This document shows positions 1-7,886 of a stretch of 64,000 bases of DNA, piece by piece. Origin of the DNA: an uncultured Collinsella sp. (GTDB lineage Bacteria > Actinomycetota > Coriobacteriia > Coriobacteriales > Coriobacteriaceae); the NCBI GenBank assembly GCA_902494195.1, contig CABUSH010000005.1, positions 1 through 64,000 on the forward strand, written 5' to 3'. The notes under the pieces were generated by a model that saw only the letters and a program-made list of their open reading frames with translations, searched no databases and was not told where the DNA came from. How positions within the stretch are numbered: position 1 is the stretch's first letter; the number at the start of each line of letters is the position of its first letter. A program made the position numbers and the translations under genes.

Positions 1-54
1 CCCGAGCCCGCGGAAAGAAGCTGCGCCGCGGGGGAGGCGACCCAAATGGCTTTC

Positions 55-171
55 TCATATCGTCTTACGTTGCTTCGAACGTTGCTTGAGTGCCTCGGAA
101 AGCCCGACGAGCGCTGTGAGGAGCGAGACCAAAGCGGTCAGGAGCTTCACGAAATCAGTCAGATCGGTCAT
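55..171 (-). CDS. Small hydrophobic peptide (38 aa), possible toxin-like or membrane peptide
   Basis: This 38-codon frame has an ideal ribosome site: GGAGGTG sits on the minus strand, placing GGAGG 8 bases before the ATG at 171. A second in-frame ATG at 177 directly abuts the site and is less likely. The product has an acidic start (MTDLTDF), one Leu/Val/Ala-rich helix at about residues 8-27, and a strongly basic tail (KQRSKQRKTI). This acidic-hydrophobic-basic layout is typical of small membrane peptides, including type I toxin and holin-like peptides. A 7-bp GC stem (CCCGCGG/CCGCGGG, positions 7-32) follows the stop but has no U-run. I do not recognise a family. A shadow frame is possible, but the ribosome site and composition argue against it. 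Confidence 0.45.
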   Translation of the reverse strand: MTDLTDFVKLLTALVSLLTALVGLSEALKQRSKQRKTI

Positions 172-429
172 GGGCATCACCTCCCGTCGCATGGAGGGCG
201 CTGCCCGGCACATGGAACTGCCGTCAACAACTGCAATTCTATCAAAGTACTGCTATAAATACGAATATATGTTCGATAATAACAGTGGCGTGATTCTCTC
301 AAAGTGTGGCTTTACGCAAGGATGCCGGAAAGCCGTGCTGTGCGATTTCATGTCCGCACGGGCGCCTATCCTTACGGCAATGTAGCCGCTTATGTAGCAA
401 GCGGCAGTTGACGGAGAAAGGCCCTAACC

Positions 430-1164
430 GTGTCAGCTGAAAAGACGCCGGGTATCTCGGCCATCGATACGACGAACTTTGCGCGCCAGATTGTGCTGGA
501 CTTTGAGTTTGCGCCGGTGCCAAAGCAGCGCCAGCGTCGTGGACTGCGCAACGAGATTATCGAGGTCGGCGCCGTCAAACTCGATTACCACGGCAACGTT
601 ATGGGCGAGTTCTCGCAGTTTGTGCAGACGGAATTTACCGAAGGCGTTGTGTTCCCCGTCCGCGAGCTTACAGGGATATCGGCTGTGGACACCGCGATGG
701 CCGATCCGCTCTACATGGTGATCAAAAGGCTCAGCGATTGGATCGGTCGCTACTCCGCCCAGATAGTTTGCTGGAGCGGGACGGACCGTCGACAGCTTTT
801 GACTGAGTGCCAGGCAAAACACATCGACCTTTCCGCATTTCCTACGGACTGGGCCGACCTGCAGGCGTTCTACACCTCGATCATGGACGTGGGCAGCCAC
901 GGGCGCATCTCTTTGAGTGACGCGGCGACGTGGTTTGGCATCGAGTTCGACGAGTCGACGGGTCACGCCCACAGCGCCTTAGCCGATGCGCGCGTAACCG
1001 CCAAGCTGCTCAAGCAGATGATGGAGGGGGACTATCACGTGAGTCCGCGCGCCCAAGAAGTCCGCCAACGGTGGGGGATGGGCGAGCGAGCCCAGACGCG
1101 CCTTTCCAGCAAATGCCCCGAGCTGGGTGGCCTGCTGCTGAAGCTGAAGGCGGAGGGGAGGTAG
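430..1164 (+). CDS. DEDDh 3'-5' exonuclease, RNase T/DNA pol III epsilon fold
   Basis: The 244-residue protein opens its nuclease fold with the Asp-Phe-Glu motif (D24, E26). It closes with HSALAD, giving H181 and D186, the signature of the DEDDh class of two-metal 3'-5' exonucleases. A further Asp lies near residue 120. The fold matches stand-alone exonucleases of the KapD/ExoX type that trim RNA or DNA ends; the substrate cannot be told from sequence. The start is GTG at 430, preceded by GGAGAAAGG. The last 55 residues are basic and outside the usual domain. It stands alone at the edge of the defence region, transcribed away from it, so a defence role is possible but unproven. Confidence 0.8.
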   Translation: MSAEKTPGISAIDTTNFARQIVLDFEFAPVPKQRQRRGLRNEIIEVGAVKLDYHGNVMGEFSQFVQTEFTEGVVFPVRELTGISAVDTAMADPLYMVIKRLSDWIGRYSAQIVCWSGTDRRQLLTECQAKHIDLSAFPTDWADLQAFYTSIMDVGSHGRISLSDAATWFGIEFDESTGHAHSALADARVTAKLLKQMMEGDYHVSPRAQEVRQRWGMGERAQTRLSSKCPELGGLLLKLKAEGR

Positions 1165-1219
1165 GCAGGGCTCCGGAATGAACTCTGACTCAAGTTATCG
1201 GGCCCAAATTCTTTTTGTA

Positions 1220-1318
1220 CGCCATTTTCATGGGCTGAATAGTGCCGAGATTCAATCGCCGAAGGCGCTGTTAGTGGGCTTGCGGGGCCAGTTATCTTAT
1301 TTGCCCGCCATTTTCATG
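1220..1318. repeat. Two 13-bp direct repeats in a gene-free stretch
   Basis: The 363 bases between the exonuclease and the next gene hold no convincing gene. They contain two exact copies of CGCCATTTTCATG (1220-1232 and 1306-1318), 86 bp apart, in locally AT-richer sequence. They may be remnants of an element or protein-binding sites. A GATAAT hexamer at 1486-1491 is a possible -10 for the downstream gene, without a clear -35. Confidence 0.4.
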
Positions 1319-1527
1319 CTGCCCTACCTGTAGGCTTAATTAGCTTTGGCCCCTCTCCGTCATCAAGATGGACTTAACCCTGGTGTCAGGTATGGACACC
1401 GCTCTCGTTTGTTTGACCTTCGCCGCGCGCTCTGCCGCCACGAGAGCCGATGCGTTCTCCCGCCTTCTGACCTCGACGGCGGTGGGATAATAACCGCAAC
1501 TGCATCCGTCCCATTAGGAGCTGCCTC

Positions 1528-2838
1528 ATGTCTTTCCTAGACCGCCTCTTCGGTACCGAAGAGGCCGATGAATCCGCCAATGACGTTGCCGCCATCGCGC
1601 TCGCACAGGAGCAAGCTCTCTCGAGGATAGCCGAAAATGAGTTGGCGGCTCTCAAGGATTCTGCAGTGAGGACCGTTAGGCTTCCTGTAGGAAGCAAGGC
1701 AGCTATCGCGGCAGATGCTCTCATACCGTTTGGCGCCAACGTCGCACAGGGCGTTAACGAGATCGGCATGGCGATGGTCAGGTTCCCAGAGGGCGTGGGC
1801 TGGGCGGACCTCTGCTCACGCAAGGCACCCGAATGGGATGGTTATAAGCTCCTTTCCAGTTTTGGCAGTGACGGTAAGTTCAACGAGATGGCTGGTATCA
1901 AGCAGGCTGGTCTTCAACCCGCTGCGGTGGCAAACCTTGCGCTTCAGGGTGCCGCGGTGGCGGTGGGCATGGCGTATATGAACCAGATAAACGAGAAACT
2001 TGACGGTCTTCAGTCCGGCATCGAGGCGATTCAACGAGATATGCAGCGCGAGCGCGATGCCGAGCTCAAAGCGGCATATGACGCCCTTGATCGCCTTACT
2101 CTCAAGTGCCAGGAGTACGGCGCCAGCGCCGAGAAGCGTCAAGTCGCGCTGCAGATTATTGAGGACGCACAGCATGAGGCAAACAAGGCGTGGAACTATG
2201 AACTCGAGTGCATGAAGGACTTTTCAGCCGAGGTGCGGGCAAGGAAGCGCCTCTCGGCGGAAAAGATAGCCGAGGAGGCGGAGAAGCTCTCCGCGATGGA
2301 AACGCGAGCCGCCGTGGCATTCCAGCTTTTCGTTATGGCTCAGCAGATAGGCATGCGTTTCGAGGGCGACTACACGAGGCAGAGAATTGAAACCGACAGG
2401 CAGATAACAAGACGGATGGCGGACGGGTTTTCTTCCGTTCGAGGGGAAGCGAGGCTCGCTCTTTCGGAGAAAATCTCCAAAGTGGGAGGAAAACCGCTCG
2501 CTATCGCTGAGCGCTCGGAAGACGACCGTGAGGTCGAGAATGTTGTCCTGGGGCTGCTCCGCGAAGCGGGAAAAAACGTGAACCGCCTCAACCCGATGCG
2601 CATGCGCGCTAAGGCGAAGGCGGACATCTCTGAGAAGCGCGCAAAGCTGCAGGATGTGGTCTCAAACGAAAACGTTGTCCGAGAAATTGCCGATCAAAAT
2701 GAGGAGGAGCTTGAAACGATAAACTTCGCCTTCAATGAGGCTGACACGATTGTCATCGGACCCGACAACGTCACAATTTTCAAGGTGGTAGAGGAGAATG
2801 CCGAGACGGGCGATGGTTCTGAGGAAGTGATTGTGTAG
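1528..2838 (+). CDS. Unrecognised 436-aa protein with hydrophobic centre and long coiled coil
   Basis: No family is recognised. The start is ATG at 1528 behind AGGAG. The first ~40 residues are acidic. A small-residue-rich, weakly hydrophobic segment lies near residues 125-155 (Ala/Val/Gly-rich), followed by a long charged helical stretch (about 155-300), rich in Glu, Arg, Lys and Ala and very likely a coiled coil. The C-terminal part is also charged and ends in an acidic tail. There is no signal peptide and no obvious catalytic motif. The plan (acidic head, Ala/Gly-rich hydrophobic hairpin, coiled coil) would suit a membrane-associating or oligomeric scaffold. It lies next to the defence operon and faces it tail to tail (30-bp gap). 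A defence effector is one possibility; I cannot confirm it. Confidence 0.65.
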   Translation: MSFLDRLFGTEEADESANDVAAIALAQEQALSRIAENELAALKDSAVRTVRLPVGSKAAIAADALIPFGANVAQGVNEIGMAMVRFPEGVGWADLCSRKAPEWDGYKLLSSFGSDGKFNEMAGIKQAGLQPAAVANLALQGAAVAVGMAYMNQINEKLDGLQSGIEAIQRDMQRERDAELKAAYDALDRLTLKCQEYGASAEKRQVALQIIEDAQHEANKAWNYELECMKDFSAEVRARKRLSAEKIAEEAEKLSAMETRAAVAFQLFVMAQQIGMRFEGDYTRQRIETDRQITRRMADGFSSVRGEARLALSEKISKVGGKPLAIAERSEDDREVENVVLGLLREAGKNVNRLNPMRMRAKAKADISEKRAKLQDVVSNENVVREIADQNEEELETINFAFNEADTIVIGPDNVTIFKVVEENAETGDGSEEVIV

Positions 2839-2867
2839 ATATCTTCGAGATGGGGCGCATGTAGGGC

Positions 2868-4571
2868 TTAGCGCCAGACCTCCAACGCCTTGTCCGCAAG
2901 CCATTCTGCGCGTTCGGCGATGTCACCCTCGTCCCAAGACTTCTTCTCCAAGGCGTCGGCCATGGTCGCAAGGCCGGCGGCGCAGAGGGCCAAGCCGTCC
3001 TTGTATCCCTTTCCCTGCTTCTTGGTGGTCCAATCGGCATCGCGGATGGAGGCGTTGAGCGAATGCGTGATGATGGCGAGGTTGCCGAGCGTGAGGAGCT
3101 TCCGGTCCCTTCGCGTTGCGGCTTCGTCGTCGAGGGTTCCCCATTTGTTTCGCCACTTCTTGGGCATCATGTGCTCGAGGGTGTACTGGTTGAATCCGAG
3201 CAGGGCTGTGCTGCTCATGCCCGGGCGTATGGCGCTTTCCAGCAGATAAAGGACGCCTTTGGACTGAAGGTTGTACAGGCACGATTCCTTGAACGCCCTT
3301 CGAACCTCGGCATCGCCGGGCATGTACGTCGTCGCCTCGTCATTGGCTTCGAGAGCCTTCCTCAGCGCCTTCGCGTCCTTCACCTCGTTCAGGATCAGCG
3401 AGGTGAACAGCCTGTTGTAGTTCTTCGTGGTCGCTTGAACCAGCATTCGGCGGACGATGTAGCTCTCGAGCAGGGCGTAGACCTCGGATTCCTCGCTAGA
3501 AGACTTCGCGTTCTTGCGAACGTAGAGCACATATGGGATGAGCGTAGAGTTCTTAAGGCCGAATATCAGCACGTTCAGGCGCTCGACGCCGGGGGCGGAG
3601 GGGATGTCCGCGTCGCAGCAACTTGGGTTGAACGTGGACTCGAACACCTTGGCATACGCCTTCATGCTGCTGAGGATCTCGTCCTTGTCTCCGTTGTAGT
3701 ACCTGCTGATGAAGTCCTTGTAGGACTGGAAGAGGTTGGACGTGCGCGAATAGAAGAGCTTGTCCTCGGTTGTGACGCCGCGCTTCTTGTCCTGAACCAG
3801 GATCTGGAGGAACGCGTCGAAGAACAGGTCGACGAGCGTGCGCTTGATGCGTCCGGTCATGACCTCCTGCTCCCAATACTCCCTCTTTTCCGCCGAAGGC
3901 TCGAAGACATCTTCCCAGCATTCCTTGAACGCTTGCTCGTTCTCGCGGTTGAAGAAGTAGTTCTTGAGGAGCTCCGCCGTCGTCAGACGTACTCCGAGTG
4001 AGTTGATGGTGTCGAATATCTGCTGCTCGTCCTCGCCCTCGGTGAGGTCGATGCAAACGAACTGGACATTCGACTTGATCGTATTCCTGTCGATTTTCTT
4101 TGGATCGATGTTCTTGAGGAAGTAATTGTAGGCAAGGATGATGGCCGAGGAGCCCTCGAGGGGCTCGCAACTTGCGGCGCTGACGACCTTCTCGAAATCC
4201 TCCCGGTCGTACTTGCCATGTCTCAAGGCGACTTCGCCGGTTTCCAGTACGAAATCTCGCTCAAACAGCCTGTCGGCGTCGATTCTCGCGCAGAGTGCCT
4301 TGAAGAAGATGACCATGGTCGTGAGGCGCTGCTGGCCGTCGATGACGGTGCGAACCTCGGACACCTCGGACCAGGTGTTGCCGGAGGAGGCCTGCTTCAG
4401 GATGATGGAACCAAGGAAATAAGGTCGCTTAGAGGCCGTGACGAACTCCATATCGCCAAGGAAGCGCTCCCATTGCTCTTCTCCCCAGACGTACGCCCTT
4501 TGGTAGAAGGGTATTTCGAGCAGGCGCGATCCGTTGAACACGCCGCTTATCGTAGATTTTCCTGCATCCAT
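2868..4571 (-). CDS. GmrSD-like protein: DUF262 plus DUF1524 in one chain
   Basis: The protein has 567 residues. The N-terminal DUF262 domain shows IPFYQRAYVW (20-29) and IDGQQRLTT (77-85), the conserved ParB-like NTPase motifs. The C-terminal DUF1524 domain shows a Glu-His-x-x-Pro motif at E466-H467 and LGNL near 497, the His-Me/HNH-type nuclease site. Fused GmrS-GmrD enzymes of this architecture are type IV restriction factors that cut modified phage DNA (known for the family). It is the last gene of the minus-strand defence series, 123 bp after Res, so it may share the transcript or have its own start. AAGG directly abuts the ATG, an unusually close ribosome site, so the start is less certain than the family. 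Confidence 0.85.
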   Translation of the reverse strand: MDAGKSTISGVFNGSRLLEIPFYQRAYVWGEEQWERFLGDMEFVTASKRPYFLGSIILKQASSGNTWSEVSEVRTVIDGQQRLTTMVIFFKALCARIDADRLFERDFVLETGEVALRHGKYDREDFEKVVSAASCEPLEGSSAIILAYNYFLKNIDPKKIDRNTIKSNVQFVCIDLTEGEDEQQIFDTINSLGVRLTTAELLKNYFFNRENEQAFKECWEDVFEPSAEKREYWEQEVMTGRIKRTLVDLFFDAFLQILVQDKKRGVTTEDKLFYSRTSNLFQSYKDFISRYYNGDKDEILSSMKAYAKVFESTFNPSCCDADIPSAPGVERLNVLIFGLKNSTLIPYVLYVRKNAKSSSEESEVYALLESYIVRRMLVQATTKNYNRLFTSLILNEVKDAKALRKALEANDEATTYMPGDAEVRRAFKESCLYNLQSKGVLYLLESAIRPGMSSTALLGFNQYTLEHMMPKKWRNKWGTLDDEAATRRDRKLLTLGNLAIITHSLNASIRDADWTTKKQGKGYKDGLALCAAGLATMADALEKKSWDEGDIAERAEWLADKALEVWR

Positions 4572-4694
4572 CCTTAATGACCTATCTATCCTTCTCGGTT
4601 ATTGCTGGTGAGCCGATTTCGCTAATGGCAGGGATATCGCACAAGTTGGAAGGCTTGCTTCCTCCCGACTGTTCTAATGGCGCCTAATCATTGC

Positions 4695-7600
4695 TTAGCT
4701 CATCTTGCCCATCACCTCGAGCAAGTCCTCGTACGTTGCCACGTTGTGGTAGCGCACATCACTGGTGCTCATTTCGTTGAAGAGCTTCTTGGCGCATGCG
4801 ATTTTGGCGTTCTCCACGCCGGAAAGTTCCATCGAGTCCATGGTTCCCTTGGTCTCGGCGATAAAGAACACGTGGCGCACGCTGCCCTCCTTGAAGGCGA
4901 TAGCCCAGTCGGGGGCATAGTTGCCTACCGGCGTGGGAATCTGGAATGTGCGAGGCAGCTTGGCGTAGACCGCTACCTCGGCGGCGGCGTCCATGTCCTC
5001 GGCAAACTTGCGCTCGCCGTCAGAATCCGGGAACACGAAACGCTGAATGTTCTTCTTCGCCTCGTACGCCTTACTCGCGTTGTCTGGCATGCGCTCGGTG
5101 AAGATCGCCTCGTCATAGGCATCGTCTATCTCGTGGTAGCTGATGTGCTCCACGACCATCGTTGCCTTCTCGGAGACGATGAGCGCGGCGGCCTTCTTGA
5201 TGAACTCCTCGGGATTCACGCGGTAGAGCCTAAAGACGTTGGCGTCAATTCTCGCGAGAATAGCGGCGGCGCTCCTACGAGTGATGGCAGCAGCTTGTGC
5301 AACCTCACCGACGAGGTCATACGTAACGCCAACGGTAGAGGTTCCCGCATCCACGTCATGCGTCTCGGTACCCGTGCGCCCAAAGGACGAGCCACCCTCG
5401 ACCTCGCCACGAGTTGCCTCGGCCTTCTGGTCGCCAATCGTAAGCACGTACTGCAGCTTGCTCACACGCAGGTCGCTGTTGATGCGCGCGATTGCCTTGC
5501 GGCGCAGCTCGTCATCAGAGAAGCTCACGGTGTAGGCATGCTTGCGGTTGATCCGGCTCCAAAGCTCCTTGAACTCCTTCTTGGCGAAGTTGTCCGTGAG
5601 CGAGTTCTCCGTCACCTTTTCCTCGGCCCGGCCAATCATGCCATCGAGGGCATGGGCGTCATAGACGCTCCTCACCAGGGATTCGACCGCCTTGGCATGC
5701 GTCTCATCCGCTATGTCCTCCGGCAGCATTGACACGAATTGCTCAACGAACGCCCCCGCGCCCGCGGCCTCCCTGAAGGCGTCCGTTGGCCTATCGTCCT
5801 CGTCGATGAAGTCCGCTTTGTAAAGGGCCTTGTAGACACGCTTGGACTCGTACTCGGTAAAGAGCACGGACCGGCCGTCGACAACGATGTCGGCCCCGCT
5901 GAACAGGTTGGCCTCGACCTTCTTGGGACGCTCGCGCAGGCTCTTGCTGATGTCGGTTTGCAGGTCGCGCACAAACGTCTCGTAGCTCTCGGACGCAATA
6001 ACTGTGAGCAGGTTCACGCGGTGCACCTCATCGGGCCCCAGCAAGACCGCATCCTGGCGGTTGCCCCATTGGTCAACCGAGAGGCGCATGCCGCGACCCA
6101 CCTCCTGACGCTTGGAGGTCTCGGAGCCCGACTCCTTGAGCGTGCAAATCTGGAAGATGTTGGGGTTGTCCCAACCCTCGCGAAGCGCCGAGTGGCTGAA
6201 GATGAAACGCACGGGCTCATCGAACGAGAGCAGCTTCTCCTTGTCGCGCAGGATCAGGTCATAGCCACGCCGTGCGTCGTCGTCGTTGATGCCAATACCA
6301 TCCTCGCGCTCGGCCTTCTTCTCGACCTTGGACTCGACGGCGTTGCCCTTTTTATCCACCGAGAAGTAGCCGCTGTGAACCGCATGGGCGTCATCGCGTC
6401 GCAGGTAGTTGAGATAGCTTGGGTCATACGCGTCGTCCGTGGTGGGATGCGCCACGCGCTCGGCAATGGCCGCCGCATATTCTTCCTCGAAGATCTTGCC
6501 GTAGCCCACGGTCTCGCCGTTGCCGGAAAGGTCGCGATACTTCGCCACCTCATCGATGAAGAACAGCGAAAGACACTTGATGCCACGGCGGAACAGAGTC
6601 TCTTCCTTCTGGAGGTGGCTCTTAATAGTCTCGCGAATCTGAATGCGCTGGATGTCATCCGCCGCGGAGTCGCAGTAGACCTCGCCCATATAGATGCGGC
6701 CATTGTCGCCAATGGAGCTGTCCAGGAAGCGGACGTAACCGGGACGCCCGTCCTGCGGCGGCACCACGCCATCGTTGCCGCTTGCGATGGTGTAGCCGCG
6801 GTACGCTTCGAGCTTGGTGGACCCGCTTGCGTCATAGACGCTATCGCCCTCGCAAAAACGCTGGGTCTTCTTGCGGACCTTGCCGCCCGCGCCCATGTAC
6901 TTGAACTCGATGACGGCCTCTGGGGCACGGCTCTTGCTCACAACGATGTCACGCAGGTAGAGATAGCCGTCGGTGCCGCGCATGTTTTTGAGCGAGAAGC
7001 CCTTGACCTCGATGCGCTTGACGAGTTTCTGGTTGTAGGCGTCCAGGGCGTCCAAGGCATACACCAGGTCGTGCTTCTCCTTGTGCGTTGCCGAATAGTT
7101 CAGCACGAACAGTGGGTTGAAGCGGGCGATGCCCTTCTGGGTTGCGCCGCCCTTCTTTCCCATCTTCTGGGGCTCGTCGCAGATGACGATGGGGCGGTTC
7201 GCAGCGATGACGTCGATGGGCCTGCGGCTGCTGAACTCGTCGCGCTCGTCAAAGATGATGCGCGCCGCCTTGTTCTTGGCGCCCTCCTTCATCGACGCGT
7301 TGAACGCCTGCATGTTGATGACCATGCAGTTGACGTCGCTCGATTGGGAGTACGCATCAAGCTCGGTCAGGTTGTCCGAGTCGTATATGAAGAACCTGAT
7401 CTTCTTGTGGTATTGGGAGAAGAAGTGCTCCTGGGTGTTCTCCAGGCTCTTGGCCACGCCCTCGCGGATGGCGACCGATGGCACCACCACGATGAACTTG
7501 CACCAGCCGTACAGGCGGTTGAGCTCGAGCATCGTCTTGGTGTAGACGTATGTCTTGCCGGTGCCCGTCTCCATCTCGACGTCCAGCTGGCAGGCTCCCA

Positions 7601-7877
7601 TGCCGCAGAAAAGCTCCTCCGACTCGGGGATCTGGTTGCGTCGCTGCACTGCGCGCACGTTTGCCAGTATGTCGGCGCCCGAAAGCGCGACGGGCGCGTT
7701 GGCATAGCCCTCGAGGTCATCGCCGCCGAAATCGATCTCGCCCTGCGCGCGCTTGGGCTTGCGGCCCAGATCGCGCAGGTAGACGGAGGCGCCCTGGTTG
7801 GGCTGCCCCTCGAAGACCGAGGCCACCGCGTCTGCGGCGTCGGTTTGGTACTGTTGTACTTTGAACTTGAACTTCAT
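4695..7877 (-). CDS. res: Type III restriction enzyme, helicase-nuclease (Res) subunit
   Basis: This 1060-residue protein has the SF2 Walker A motif in METGTGKT (G105-T109) and a DEPQ Walker B variant (234-237). An arginine-finger region with SKRQEVGRGMRL follows. At the C-terminus is a PD-(D/E)xK nuclease: P989-D990, then E1008-T-K1010. All parts needed for ATP-driven scanning and cleavage appear intact. Res works only in complex with Mod, whose gene ends 9 bp upstream, so the two are co-transcribed. Family members cut at a distance from paired unmethylated sites. Length and domain order are normal for type III Res. Confidence 0.93.
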   Translation of the reverse strand: MKFKFKVQQYQTDAADAVASVFEGQPNQGASVYLRDLGRKPKRAQGEIDFGGDDLEGYANAPVALSGADILANVRAVQRRNQIPESEELFCGMGACQLDVEMETGTGKTYVYTKTMLELNRLYGWCKFIVVVPSVAIREGVAKSLENTQEHFFSQYHKKIRFFIYDSDNLTELDAYSQSSDVNCMVINMQAFNASMKEGAKNKAARIIFDERDEFSSRRPIDVIAANRPIVICDEPQKMGKKGGATQKGIARFNPLFVLNYSATHKEKHDLVYALDALDAYNQKLVKRIEVKGFSLKNMRGTDGYLYLRDIVVSKSRAPEAVIEFKYMGAGGKVRKKTQRFCEGDSVYDASGSTKLEAYRGYTIASGNDGVVPPQDGRPGYVRFLDSSIGDNGRIYMGEVYCDSAADDIQRIQIRETIKSHLQKEETLFRRGIKCLSLFFIDEVAKYRDLSGNGETVGYGKIFEEEYAAAIAERVAHPTTDDAYDPSYLNYLRRDDAHAVHSGYFSVDKKGNAVESKVEKKAEREDGIGINDDDARRGYDLILRDKEKLLSFDEPVRFIFSHSALREGWDNPNIFQICTLKESGSETSKRQEVGRGMRLSVDQWGNRQDAVLLGPDEVHRVNLLTVIASESYETFVRDLQTDISKSLRERPKKVEANLFSGADIVVDGRSVLFTEYESKRVYKALYKADFIDEDDRPTDAFREAAGAGAFVEQFVSMLPEDIADETHAKAVESLVRSVYDAHALDGMIGRAEEKVTENSLTDNFAKKEFKELWSRINRKHAYTVSFSDDELRRKAIARINSDLRVSKLQYVLTIGDQKAEATRGEVEGGSSFGRTGTETHDVDAGTSTVGVTYDLVGEVAQAAAITRRSAAAILARIDANVFRLYRVNPEEFIKKAAALIVSEKATMVVEHISYHEIDDAYDEAIFTERMPDNASKAYEAKKNIQRFVFPDSDGERKFAEDMDAAAEVAVYAKLPRTFQIPTPVGNYAPDWAIAFKEGSVRHVFFIAETKGTMDSMELSGVENAKIACAKKLFNEMSTSDVRYHNVATYEDLLEVMGKMS

Positions 7878-7886
7878 GTCGACGCC

